Below, piece after piece: positions 18,543-27,857 of a stretch of 64,000 nucleotides of DNA. A model generated the notes under the pieces. It was given only the letters and a program-made list of their open reading frames with translations, did not search any database and had not been told where the DNA came from. Source of the stretch: Deltaproteobacteria bacterium RIFCSPHIGHO2_02_FULL_40_28 (GTDB taxonomy: Bacteria; UBA10199; 2-12-FULL-40-28); NCBI GenBank assembly GCA_001798135.1, contig MGRJ01000027.1, positions 62,001-126,000 of the forward strand, given 5' to 3'. Numbering within the stretch: the first letter of the stretch is position 1; each line of letters starts with the position of its first letter. The translations under genes were made by a program, and so were the position numbers.

Positions 18543-19578
18543 CATCGAACATTTAATTAAACACTTTAATGGTTATATGGCCGTGAATAATGTTTCCTTT
18601 TCGGTGGGAGAGGGGGAGTTTGTTACTCTTTTGGGTCCATCTGGTTCAGGTAAATCAACCATTCTTCGCTTGATAGCTGGTTTAGAGGCAGCCGATTCAG
18701 GATTAATTGAAGTGAATGGTGAAGATGTGACAAAAATTCCTGTTCAAGAAAGAAAAGTAGGTTTTGTTTTTCAACACTATGCTTTGTTTCGTCATATGAA
18801 TATTTTAGAGAATATTGCCTTTGGATTAAAGGTAAGTGGAGTTAAGAAAAAAATCCGTGCAGAAAAGGCCAGTGAACTTTTAGAGCTTGTAGGGCTTTTT
18901 GGTTTGGGGCATCGTATGCCTTCGCAAATTTCTGGTGGGCAAAGACAGCGTGTGGCTCTAGCACGTGCCCTGGCGCCAGAGCCTGGGCTTTTACTTTTAG
19001 ATGAACCTTTTGGGGCACTAGATGCCAGGCTTCGAAAAGAATTGCGCAGTTGGCTTAAGAAACTTCATGATCGTATCAAACTCACTACCTTGCTTGTTAC
19101 TCATGATCAGGACGAAGCTTTAGAACTGTCTGATAAAGTACTTGTGATGAACCGCGGCAAAATTGAGCAAGAAGCTCCTCCTCAAGCTATTTTTGATAAT
19201 CCAGCTACAGAGTTTGTTGCTACCTTTGTGGGGGAAACCAATCGTGTAGATACCCTCGTTAAAAACGGAGAGGTGAGGTGGGGGCCACTTCTTTTTGGTT
19301 ACTATCACATGATGGATGGAGCACAGGCCAAGGTATTGTTTAGACCCAATGATGTTTATGTTTCTTCTCATCAAGAAGCAGGAGCCATTTCTGGCACTAT
19401 TTATTCCATGCAATTTTTGGGGGCCACGGTTGCCCTTCAAATTCGTTTAACCGATGATTACTTCATTACAGCCCATATTCCCAAGGGAGTTGCCGAACAA
19501 AGCCATTTTGCTCTGGGGCGACAAGTTTATGTTACGGTGACCCGGAGCCATATTTTTTGTTCATTGGGATCATCTTAA
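18532..19578 (+). CDS. cysA: Sulfate ABC transporter ATPase CysA
   Basis: 348 residues from ATG 18532 ([12 protein letters not shown] site upstream), in preference to a TTG at 18520. Walker [11 protein letters not shown]-loop [11 protein letters not shown], signature [15 protein letters not shown], Walker [17 protein letters not shown] and the switch His in VTHDQDEAL are all intact. A C-terminal TOBE-like segment (~240-345, [10 protein letters not shown]) follows, as in CysA. It energises sulfate import with CysT and CysW. Confidence 0.94.
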   Translation: MSINIEHLIKHFNGYMAVNNVSFSVGEGEFVTLLGPSGSGKSTILRLIAGLEAADSGLIEVNGEDVTKIPVQERKVGFVFQHYALFRHMNILENIAFGLKVSGVKKKIRAEKASELLELVGLFGLGHRMPSQISGGQRQRVALARALAPEPGLLLLDEPFGALDARLRKELRSWLKKLHDRIKLTTLLVTHDQDEALELSDKVLVMNRGKIEQEAPPQAIFDNPATEFVATFVGETNRVDTLVKNGEVRWGPLLFGYYHMMDGAQAKVLFRPNDVYVSSHQEAGAISGTIYSMQFLGATVALQIRLTDDYFITAHIPKGVAEQSHFALGRQVYVTVTRSHIFCSLGSS

Positions 19579-19596
19579 ATCTTTGACTTTTTGTCC

Positions 19597-19614
19597 CCCT
19601 TAAGTCAATAAGGG
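19597..19614 (+). promoter_or_regulatory. Hairpin enclosing the dctQ ribosome-binding site
   Basis: CCCTTA (19597-19602) pairs with TAAGGG (19609-19614), six bases before the dctQ ATG. The AAGG that would act as Shine-Dalgarno is inside the 3' arm, so the hairpin could limit translation. A role as a weak terminator for cysA is less likely because no T-run follows. Confidence 0.4.
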
Positions 19615-19620
19615 CAAACT

Positions 19621-20163
19621 ATGGTTAAGAGTATTCTTAAAGGGTTAGACAAAATAGATGTTTGCCTTTCTTTTTTTGAGAAGGGGCTTATTTGTGTGAG
19701 TTTAAGTGTGATGCTTATTATAGCCATTCTTCAGGTTATTTTGCGGAACATTTTTGATTCGGGTATTGAATGGGGTGATGTGTTTATTCGTCACATGGTT
19801 TTGTTTCTTTTATTTTTTGGAGCCAGTCTTTCTACGCGCAATAAATCTCACATTCAAATGGATGTTTCTTCTAAAATTACTCCCCAGCGGTTTAAACCGG
19901 TGATTTTTTTTCTCATTAATTCTTTTTGTATTTTAGTTAATTTTTATCTTCTAAAAGCCGCATGGATTTTTGCTGGTGATGAAAAGGCGTCGGGGAGTAT
20001 TTTATTTGGGCAAGTTCCTACCTGGTTTTTTATTGCCATTATGCCTATTGGTTTTTCCATTATTTCTTTTCGTTTTCTTTTAAATTGGATTGATAATATT
20101 TTTGTAATGTTAGGTTACAAACGCGCATCCGCGGATGATCATCCTGTAATAATCGGAGCTTAA
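19621..20163 (+). CDS. dctQ: TRAP transporter small permease (DctQ family)
   Basis: 180 residues with four membrane helices; family signature includes ILQVILRNIF, IEWGDVFIRHMVLFLLFFGA and TRNKSHIQMDV. TRAP transporters move organic acids and similar solutes using ion gradients and need a periplasmic binding protein (DctP). DctM follows 2 bp downstream, but no DctP gene is adjacent. The substrate is therefore unknown. Confidence 0.9.
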   Translation: MVKSILKGLDKIDVCLSFFEKGLICVSLSVMLIIAILQVILRNIFDSGIEWGDVFIRHMVLFLLFFGASLSTRNKSHIQMDVSSKITPQRFKPVIFFLINSFCILVNFYLLKAAWIFAGDEKASGSILFGQVPTWFFIAIMPIGFSIISFRFLLNWIDNIFVMLGYKRASADDHPVIIGA

Positions 20164-20165
20164 AT

Positions 20166-21437
20166 ATGGGAATTACTATAGCCCTTTCTACCTTAGCTCT
20201 TTTAGGAACCCCCTTATTTGTTTTGTTTGGAGCCAGTGCTCTTACTCTTTTCATGCAGGCCCATATTAATATTTCTGCTGTCATGATTGAGTTTTATCGT
20301 TTAGCTTCGGCTCCTACCTTAAGTGCTATTCCTTTTTTTACTTTTGCTGGTTTTATTTTAGCCGAAAGTAATGCTCCCAAACGTTTGGTAAATGTGGCCA
20401 AGGCCTTTGTGGGATTTTTACCAGGCGGGCTTCCAATTGTTACGGTTTTAGTGTGTGCTTTTTTTACAGCTTTTACTGGCGCTAGCGGGGTTACCATTAT
20501 TGCTTTGGGTGGTCTTTTGTATCCAGCGCTCATGAAAGAAAAATATAAAGAGCGCTTTTCTATTGGGGTGGTTACTTCTTGTGGTAGTATTGGCTTGCTG
20601 TTGCCACCCAGCCTGCCTTTAATTCTTTATGGTCTTATTGCTCAAGTGAGCATCGATAAACTTTTTATTGCAGGTATTTTGCCTTCGCTTCTTTTGGTAG
20701 GATTATTTTCTATTTATAGTTGTTTTATTGGAGTGCGTTCTAAAATTGAGCGTATTCCTTTCAAACCAAAAAATATTTGGAAATCTTTGAAGGATGCAAA
20801 ATGGGAAATGCCTCTTCCCATTATTGTTTTGTATGGAATTTATGGTGGCATTATTACAGCTTCTGAGGCTGCAGCCATTACAGCTATATATGCCTTTATT
20901 GTCGAAGTTTTTATTATCAAAGATTTAAAATTAAAACGCGATGTACCTAAAATTATGGTGGAGTCTATTACCATGGTAGGGGGCATTTTAATTATTTTGG
21001 GTGTTGCCATGGGGCTTACCAACTACTTAGTTGATCAAGATGTAACGACTCAAATTTTTAATTGGGTTAAGCCGCACATTACAAGCCAGGCCATGTTTTT
21101 ACTTCTCCTTAACGTTTTTCTTTTAATTGTGGGTTCTTTGATGGATATTTTTTCAGCTATTATTGTGGTGGTGCCAATCATTATGCCTTTGGCATTAAAA
21201 TACGGTGTAAATCCCATTCATTTAGGCATGATTTTTTTAACCAACTTAGAGGTTGGTTACTTACATCCGCCTTTAGGTTTAAATCTTTTTATTGCTTCTT
21301 ACCGTTTCAAAAAATCCCTCTACGAGCTGTATTGGGCCACCCTGCCTTTCTTAATTTTGGTGATTATTGCTTTGTTAGTGATTACTTATGTTCCGGAGCT
21401 AAGCCTTTATCTCATTAAAATGTTAAACGTGAGATAA
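20166..21437 (+). CDS. dctM: TRAP transporter large permease (DctM family)
   Basis: 423 residues, about 12 membrane helices. Typical DctM segments: PFFTFAGFILAES, FTAFTGASGVTIIALGGLLYPAL, SCGSIGLLLPPSLPLILYG, GIITASEAAAITAIYA and LNVFLLIVGSLMDIFSAIIV. It is the main ion-coupled transport subunit and partners with DctQ directly upstream. The helicase gene after it begins 16 bp later, probably as an independent unit or read-through. Confidence 0.92.
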   Translation: MGITIALSTLALLGTPLFVLFGASALTLFMQAHINISAVMIEFYRLASAPTLSAIPFFTFAGFILAESNAPKRLVNVAKAFVGFLPGGLPIVTVLVCAFFTAFTGASGVTIIALGGLLYPALMKEKYKERFSIGVVTSCGSIGLLLPPSLPLILYGLIAQVSIDKLFIAGILPSLLLVGLFSIYSCFIGVRSKIERIPFKPKNIWKSLKDAKWEMPLPIIVLYGIYGGIITASEAAAITAIYAFIVEVFIIKDLKLKRDVPKIMVESITMVGGILIILGVAMGLTNYLVDQDVTTQIFNWVKPHITSQAMFLLLLNVFLLIVGSLMDIFSAIIVVVPIIMPLALKYGVNPIHLGMIFLTNLEVGYLHPPLGLNLFIASYRFKKSLYELYWATLPFLILVIIALLVITYVPELSLYLIKMLNVR

Positions 21438-21453
21438 TTGGATTTTATAAAGT

Positions 21454-22677
<1,224 letters not shown>

Positions 22678-22786
22678 TTCCAAGGAAGTTTGAAATTGTG
22701 GAGAAAGTTGAACAGAGATGAATTGCCTGTACTTGAAAGTTAGTATCGTTGTTTATCTGACACCAGATTTGATTCACATGTTTTCA

Positions 22787-23308
22787 CTACTTCACTTTAA
22801 ACCCAATTTTTTGTTTTTTCTCTTCAGGAGGGTTCATCATTTGTCGGATAGTGTTAAAGAGGGACCTGATTGCATCATCATGGGTACCAAGGCGTTTTTC
22901 CAACTCGGTTAATTTATGAGCCATTTCTTTATGTGTTGCCAACATTTGACGAAGTTTAACAAAGGCACGAACCACAAAAACACTTACTTCAATGGCTCGC
23001 TTAGTATTTAAAATGCTAGCGGCCATAATGACCCCATGTTCTGTAAAAACATTTGGTAGAAATCTGCGACCTCCCCAGCTTAAACTTGAAGTCGCAAAAT
23101 GCGACCTCAAGATGGTAACCTCTTGAAATATAAGCTGAAACATAAAGTCTTTAGGAAAACGGTGTTTATTGCGTCGTACCTGTTCGTTTAAACGCTTTGT
23201 GGTCACTCCATATAGTTTTGCGAGCGTTGAATCGAGAATAACTTTTTGTCCTCGGATAAGAAGAATTTCGTTTTCAATAACTTCTAAAGAAATAAGCGAT
23301 TTTGGCAT
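22787..23308 (-). CDS. ORF6N-domain DNA-binding protein
   Basis: 173 residues. The N-terminal ORF6N domain is clear: ILLIRGQKVILDSTLAKLYGV, then LNEQVRRNKHRFPKDFMFQL and FTEHGVIMAASIL. A C-terminal coiled coil (~118-150) may mediate dimerisation. ORF6N proteins are phage- or mobile-element-type DNA-binding proteins, often found as single chromosomal genes. It has an AAGGA ribosome site and a 23-bp palindrome in its promoter region, which suggests autoregulation. Confidence 0.88.
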   Translation of the reverse strand: MPKSLISLEVIENEILLIRGQKVILDSTLAKLYGVTTKRLNEQVRRNKHRFPKDFMFQLIFQEVTILRSHFATSSLSWGGRRFLPNVFTEHGVIMAASILNTKRAIEVSVFVVRAFVKLRQMLATHKEMAHKLTELEKRLGTHDDAIRSLFNTIRQMMNPPEEKKQKIGFKVK

Positions 23309-23322
23309 AAATTTCCTTTTTT

Positions 23323-23345
23323 TAAGGTCATATATTGTGACCTTA
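23323..23345 (-). promoter_or_regulatory. Palindromic operator of the ORF6N gene
   Basis: TAAGGTCA-TATATTG-TGACCTTA: two perfect 8-base arms around a 7-base centre, 14 bases upstream of the start codon and overlapping the probable leader. This is the expected position for an autorepression site. Confidence 0.6.
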
Positions 23346-23423
23346 CATCAACTTCCTATTCTCGGCAGTTCACCCCACCAAAGTTGTTTCTTATGTGAAA
23401 TTTTTTTGAGTATGGATAGAAAC

Positions 23424-23933
23424 CTAGGCTTTTGTTACTCTTCTCAATTCTTTTCTTACGATTTTATCGATGTGGCTGAAGTTTTTTTGAATGAAGGTTT
23501 GATTTTTTTTGGAAGTGTGGCCCTTCACCCAACAAATTTCTGGTTGAAGTTGATCGTAGAGTACAAATAATTTTTGATACAGATCTGCATTCGATAATAT
23601 TTCTTTTTTTCGGCCACTCATAAAACCCGTAGACTCTAATTTTTTTCTTCTTTGTAAAAGGTTGGGGATAACCTCACAATCGGTATACAAATTTATTTTA
23701 GAAATATTTTTTAGAACGGCAACCGTTTCCAAAGCCAAAATGGCGCCTCTTAATTCGGCCCGGATATTTGTTTTTTCTGGAAACTTCATGGTGCAAATTA
23801 AAGACGATGGAATAACCCCAACTTCATGTTCCTCATCATTTTTAAAAATAATAAATCCAGAAACCCCCATCAGTTTTATATTATTAAAACTCGCATCGGT
23901 ATAAATGTGCAATGTATTGTTAGGCATTTGCAT
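23424..23933 (-). CDS. RNase H-like domain protein
   Basis: 169 residues with an RNase HI order of acidic residues: IYTDAS (Asp13), IRAELRGAILAL (Glu), NLYTDCE (Asp), then WVKGHTSKKNQ (His loop) and a C-terminal HIDKIVRKEL supplying the last Asp. It would cleave RNA in RNA-DNA hybrids. It is more divergent than RnhA, with a longer insert before the His loop, so it may be an accessory paralogue. Start could be the ATG at 23933 or 23927; neither has a strong ribosome site. Confidence 0.8.
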   Translation of the reverse strand: MQMPNNTLHIYTDASFNNIKLMGVSGFIIFKNDEEHEVGVIPSSLICTMKFPEKTNIRAELRGAILALETVAVLKNISKINLYTDCEVIPNLLQRRKKLESTGFMSGRKKEILSNADLYQKLFVLYDQLQPEICWVKGHTSKKNQTFIQKNFSHIDKIVRKELRRVTKA

Positions 23934-23957
23934 CTGGATAGTTTTCAGAGGTGTTTT

Positions 23958-24413
23958 TTAGTAACTGATATCCCACTTTTTAGGAAGGGAAACAGTTGGA
24001 TCTAAATTGCCTTTACCTGGAACATAATTAGCTTCGATACGAATACCATCCGGATCTTCAAAAAGAATGGAATAATATCCGGGGGCCCAGTGGCTATCTT
24101 CTTGAGGTTTACGGATCATTTTAACGTCTAATTTTTTAACAAACTGATACAAAGCTTCTACATCTTCACGTGAGCGCAAGCGAAAACAAAAATGATGTAG
24201 ACCTGATCGATTTTGATGGAAGTTTTCGTTTTGAAATTGCTTGTCTGCTTTGCAAATAGCAATGCCAGTTTTGCCACCCACACAGTAGTAAAAACCATCA
24301 CCATCTAGAATGGGTGTCATTTCAAAAAAATGAAGGAGTTTTTTGTAGAAAGGAAGGCATTTTTCATAGTTTTTTACGGTGAGTTGGATATGTGCAATGC
24401 CATTAATTTGCAT
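23958..24413 (-). CDS. VOC (glyoxalase/dioxygenase superfamily) protein
   Basis: 151 residues, two beta-alpha-beta-beta-beta modules: IAHIQLTVKNYEKCLPFYKKLL and LHHFCFRLRSREDVEALY, ending YSILFEDPDGIRIEANYVPG. Metal ligands expected from the family are visible as His8, His in GLHHF and Glu in RIEAN. The reaction cannot be assigned: members include lyases, dioxygenases and resistance proteins. It is divergent from the release-factor-like gene. Confidence 0.82.
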   Translation of the reverse strand: MQINGIAHIQLTVKNYEKCLPFYKKLLHFFEMTPILDGDGFYYCVGGKTGIAICKADKQFQNENFHQNRSGLHHFCFRLRSREDVEALYQFVKKLDVKMIRKPQEDSHWAPGYYSILFEDPDGIRIEANYVPGKGNLDPTVSLPKKWDISY

Positions 24414-24498
24414 ACAATTTTATTGCGTGAATAGAAAGGATGGTCAAGCTGAAAAAAAGAAGATAGGAATTATTAATGAAATAAAAAAGGCAGTTTTT

Positions 24499-24918
24499 AT
24501 GAACGATTTTCCTGTGTCTTTAAAGAAAAGAGAAGAGCTTCAAACAAGAATGAATCGTCTTGGTTTGAAGGAAGACAACTTGGTTGAAAAATTCATTCGA
24601 GGCTCTGGTGCCGGCGGACAAAAAATAAATAAAACATCTGTTGTAGTTTATTTGTCTCATCCAGCTTCAGGAATTAACGTTCGTTGCCAAGAAGGGCGCT
24701 CTCAAGCTTTAAACCGCTACTTTGCCAGAAGAATGCTGGTTGAAAAACTGGAAGAAAAACTTTTAGGATTAAAAAGAGAAAAAGATCGATTAAAAAGTAA
24801 AATTAGACGCCAGAAAAAACGCCGCTCTCGTCGTGCTCAAGAAAAAATTCTTTCCGATAAAAAATATTCAGGCTTTAAAAAGAAATTACGCAGTAAACCC
24901 ACGGAAAAAGACCTATGA
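24499..24918 (+). CDS. GGQ peptide chain release factor-like protein
   Basis: 139 residues from ATG 24499 (MNDFPVSLKKREE), with AAGG upstream. The peptidyl-tRNA hydrolysis motif is GSGAGGQKINKTSVVVYL, followed by IxVRCQEGRSQALNR, exactly the class I release factor domain 3. There is no codon-recognition domain and the tail is very basic (KIRRQKKRRSRRAQEK). This architecture resembles rescue factors of the ArfB/mtRF-R type, which free stalled ribosomes. The assignment to a specific subfamily is not certain. It overlaps the flavoprotein gene by ATGA. Confidence 0.87.
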   Translation: MNDFPVSLKKREELQTRMNRLGLKEDNLVEKFIRGSGAGGQKINKTSVVVYLSHPASGINVRCQEGRSQALNRYFARRMLVEKLEEKLLGLKREKDRLKSKIRRQKKRRSRRAQEKILSDKKYSGFKKKLRSKPTEKDL

Positions 24919-26093
24919 TCTACGATGTAATTGTTATTGGCGCTGGGGCCGCTGGTTTATTTGCAGCTTATTCTGCCAAGCTTCGTCAAAAAAAGATTCT
25001 TATTTTAGAATCTAATTCTCGTCCGGGGCTTAAAATTTTAATCTCCGGGGGCGGGCGATGTAATTTTACAAATTTAAACATCACTTCAAAAGATTTTGTT
25101 TCAAATAACCCCCATTTTTGTAAATCAGCTTTAACGCAATTTACTCAAAACGATTTTATTCACTTGGTAGAAGAAGCGGGCATTTCTTTTTATGAAAAAA
25201 CCTTGGGCCAACTTTTTTGCACGCATACCTCCAAAGAAATTTTAGGTCTTTTATTAAAAAAGATTGGAGATACCGAATTAAAGACTGAAGCCCTTGTTCA
25301 GTCTGTTACACATCAAGAAAATATTTTTAGTGTTGAAACCAACCAAGGACTTTTTAAATCTAAAAATTTAATCGTAGCTACGGGGGGATTATCTATTCCT
25401 AAATTAGGGGCTAGTGATTTAGGATACAAAATTGCCCAACAATTTGGGCATACAATCATAAAACTTTCCCCCGCCCTTGATGGTTTTGTTTATAATACCT
25501 CTGAAGCCTCCTTTTTTAAAGGTTTAGAGGGCATTTCTCTTTTGGCAACTCTTAAAATTAACAAACGTGAATTTACTGAAAATATTCTTTTTACTCATCA
25601 GGGTATTAGTGGCCCTGCTGCTTTAAAGGCTTCTTTGTTTTGGGAAGAAGGCCAGGAATTGGAAATTAATTTTTTACCAAGCCTCTCTGATTTTATTTCT
25701 TGGATAAAAGATCAAAGGAATGAGCATCCTAAAAAAACTATTTCATCTGTTTTATCTTTTATTTTACCAGCACACTTTTGTGAAAAAGTTATCAAAAAAT
25801 GCTTAGATTCAGATATTAAGATGGCTGAAATTTCTAATGAGCAAATTAAAAACCTAGATGCATTTTTAAAAAGGTGGAAATGGATTCCTTTTGAAACTGT
25901 TGGGTATGCCAAGGCTGAGGTAACCAGGGGCGGTGTTGATACAAAAGATATTTCATCTCAAACCATGGAATCTAAACTGGTACCTGGGCTTTATTTTGTT
26001 GGAGAGGTGTTAGACGTTACTGGCCTTTTAGGTGGTTACAATTTTCAATGGGCCTGGTCTTCTGGTTGGGTGGCGGGGAAGAGTGTGGAGTAA
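24915..26093 (+). CDS. HI0933/BaiN-like FAD-dependent oxidoreductase
   Basis: 392 residues. Dinucleotide motif VIVIGAGAAGLFAAYSAK at the N-terminus, then LKILISGGGRCNFTN, the HI0933-family signature, and LIVATGGLSIPKLGASDLGYKIA. The C-terminus has FVGEVLDVTGLLGGYNFQWAWSSGW, the second FAD contact. Biochemical role of most members is undefined. Start overlaps the previous stop (ATGA), so the two genes are co-translated. Confidence 0.92.
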   Translation: MIYDVIVIGAGAAGLFAAYSAKLRQKKILILESNSRPGLKILISGGGRCNFTNLNITSKDFVSNNPHFCKSALTQFTQNDFIHLVEEAGISFYEKTLGQLFCTHTSKEILGLLLKKIGDTELKTEALVQSVTHQENIFSVETNQGLFKSKNLIVATGGLSIPKLGASDLGYKIAQQFGHTIIKLSPALDGFVYNTSEASFFKGLEGISLLATLKINKREFTENILFTHQGISGPAALKASLFWEEGQELEINFLPSLSDFISWIKDQRNEHPKKTISSVLSFILPAHFCEKVIKKCLDSDIKMAEISNEQIKNLDAFLKRWKWIPFETVGYAKAEVTRGGVDTKDISSQTMESKLVPGLYFVGEVLDVTGLLGGYNFQWAWSSGWVAGKSVE

Positions 26094-26094
26094 A

Positions 26095-26148
26095 GTAATT
26101 AAAAATCTCTCCCAATCACTGTTTTACGGCCAGAGGCTCTGGCTTTAT
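26095..26148. repeat. Left 54-bp direct repeat, a copy of the histone-like gene's 3' end
   Basis: Matches 27310-27363 at 52 of 54 positions. On the minus strand it encodes KARASGRKTVIGRDF and a stop, the same C-terminus as the zinc-finger/histone-fold gene (which has M for I). Upstream (26149-26215) the similarity ends. It is either a target duplication made when the Fic module inserted or the remnant of a second histone-like gene. Confidence 0.85.
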
Positions 26149-26215
26149 TATTAGAATCTTTTCTTGATTTATTACCCATTAAATTACATAATTCATAAGT
26201 TAGGAAAATTAAACA

Positions 26216-27277
26216 ATGAAGACGCTCGAACAATTGCTATCTGACTTTGAAAATGTGCCGACAACAATATCCTGGTATCTTGCTGATCTTGGTGAGGCAA
26301 AAGGCAAGCAGGATCTTTTTACCAAGCAATCTCCTCAAAAATTAAAAACCTTACGTGAGCATGCTTTGATCGAAAGTGCTGTGTCCTCAAACCGTATTGA
26401 AGGCGTTGAAGTTAACCAAGCCCGTATTGGTACCGTGGTATTTGGAAAAGCTTTCCTGCGTGATCGCAATGAGGAGGAAGTGCGTGGTTATCGCAAAACC
26501 TTAGATTGGATTCATCAAAAGGGAGTCAAATTGCCTGTGTCTGAAAAAACCGTTCTCCAATTTCATAAGCTAACACGCGGGGAAATATGGGATGCAGGAA
26601 AATACAAGGAAAAGGATGGGGACATCATCGAAAAATACCCAGATGGTCGTGAACGAGTTCGTTTTAAAACGGTCAAGGCTTCTAATACATCTCGTTATAT
26701 GAAAGCATTAATTCTGAAATGGAATGATTGCATCAAACAACGGGAAGTCCATCCTTTGATTGTTTTAGCAGCTTTCAGCCTGGATTTTCTCTGCATTCAC
26801 CCCTTTCGTGATGGTAACGGCAGGGTATCTAGGCTCTTGTTGCTATTACAGTGTTACCATTTGGGCTATGAAGTAGGTCACTTTATCAGTTTGGAACGGA
26901 TTATCGAAGAAAACAAAAATCGTTATTACGAAACCTTGGAACAATCTTCCCGGCATTGGCACGAGGGGAAACATGATCCCTGGCCCTACATTGGCTATGT
27001 TTTGTACATTCTCAAAACTGCTTATCGAGAATTTGAAGAACGGATGGGAGATCTTAAAAACCCTCGTGGTGAAAAAACTGCTTTGGTTGTTCGAGCCATT
27101 CGACAATCTTCCGAAACGTTTCGTATTGCTGATATTCAACGTAAATGCCCTAGCATTAGCGTGGATATGATTCGGAAGGTACTTAAAGACTTAAGGGCCG
27201 AAGGCCGAACGAAATGTCTCGGACGGGGAAAAACTGCCCAGTGGAAACGTGTAGGGAAATGGCGGAATTTGAATTAG
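26216..27277 (+). CDS. Fic family AMP-transferase-like protein
   Basis: 353 residues. The Fic core HPFRDGNGR (195-203) has the catalytic His and the anion-binding GNGR. An N-terminal Fic_N region carries the autoinhibitory motif SNRIEG (58-63, pattern S/TxxxEG), placing it with class II Fic proteins. A C-terminal winged-helix segment (FRIADIQRKCPSISVDMIRKVLKDL) is typical of the Fic-HTH group. It would AMPylate a protein target, held in check by the inhibitory Glu62. It stands alone between 54-bp direct repeats that copy the end of the neighbouring gene. Confidence 0.93.
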   Translation: MKTLEQLLSDFENVPTTISWYLADLGEAKGKQDLFTKQSPQKLKTLREHALIESAVSSNRIEGVEVNQARIGTVVFGKAFLRDRNEEEVRGYRKTLDWIHQKGVKLPVSEKTVLQFHKLTRGEIWDAGKYKEKDGDIIEKYPDGRERVRFKTVKASNTSRYMKALILKWNDCIKQREVHPLIVLAAFSLDFLCIHPFRDGNGRVSRLLLLLQCYHLGYEVGHFISLERIIEENKNRYYETLEQSSRHWHEGKHDPWPYIGYVLYILKTAYREFEERMGDLKNPRGEKTALVVRAIRQSSETFRIADIQRKCPSISVDMIRKVLKDLRAEGRTKCLGRGKTAQWKRVGKWRNLN

Positions 27278-27309
27278 GTAATACAAGATTCAAATAGGTA
27301 ATAATATGG

Positions 27310-27363
27310 GTAATTAAAAATCTCTTCCCATCACTGTTTTACGGCCAGAGGCTCTGGCTTTAT
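27310..27363. repeat. Right 54-bp direct repeat at the 3' end of the histone-like gene
   Basis: 52/54 identical to 26095-26148. It covers the last 15 codons and stop of the minus-strand histone-like gene plus four bases beyond. Together the copies bracket the 1.16-kb Fic module. Near the inner edges ATTACCCAT (around 26170) and ATGGGTAAT (27305-27313) are inverted, a possible weak terminal repeat. Confidence 0.85.
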
Positions 27364-27769
27364 CGATGGCCTTAAGGCATTCTTTCACCACAATTTCGGT
27401 TAGGGCATCTACGGCGCATTGACTGGTGTTATAACCCGAGCGGTCTTGGATGATTTTTTTAACTTTAGAAACCACTACCAAAGTATCTACTTCAGGAAGG
27501 GAAAAGGTGGTTGATTGGTTGGATCGAATTACGATTTTTTTTGCAGCGGGAATACTTGCTCCTGCATGGGAGGGCGCTGTTTTTTCAATGGCGGAGGATT
27601 CTCGATGATTGGCAAAGCCTAAGTGCGCATCCCAACAGGCTACGCAGCAAAAAGCCAAACCTGTTTTTTTGGTATTGCAGGTGGATACTGAACAAGTTTG
27701 GTACTTCCCCCCAAACACAATGGGCTTTTTACAGCTGGCACATTTTTTCCAAAATAATTCTTCGGACAT
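27314..27769 (-). CDS. Zinc-finger protein with C-terminal bacterial-histone-like fold
   Basis: 151 residues in two parts. Residues 8-58 hold a Cys/His cluster (CASC, then C26, C31, CCVAC, H49, H55) that would bind one or two zinc ions, in the style of ZZ-type or similar fingers. After a linker, residues 96-151 read VVVSKVKKIIQD, CAVDALTEIVVKECLKAIDKA and SGRKTVMGRDF. This fits the histone fold: helix 1, long helix 2, then the GRKTV-x3-D loop that contacts DNA in archaeal histones. The protein ends at the start of helix 3, as I recall for short bacterial histones of Bdellovibrio. Probably a nucleoid-associated protein or DNA-binding adaptor; the histone assignment is inference from the motif order. 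Confidence 0.7.
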   Translation of the reverse strand: MSEELFWKKCASCKKPIVFGGKYQTCSVSTCNTKKTGLAFCCVACWDAHLGFANHRESSAIEKTAPSHAGASIPAAKKIVIRSNQSTTFSLPEVDTLVVVSKVKKIIQDRSGYNTSQCAVDALTEIVVKECLKAIDKARASGRKTVMGRDF

Positions 27770-27857
27770 AGCCTCATGATAAGGGGAGGGAGGGGGGAGA
27801 ACAAGGGGTTTTTTAGAAGAGTTTTAACGATAGGTGATCAGAAAACCGAGTAGACAA

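Noticed and set aside
26149-27309. Fic module considered as an insertion sequence
   Set aside because: No transposase or convincing terminal inverted repeats; only the 54-bp direct repeats are supported.
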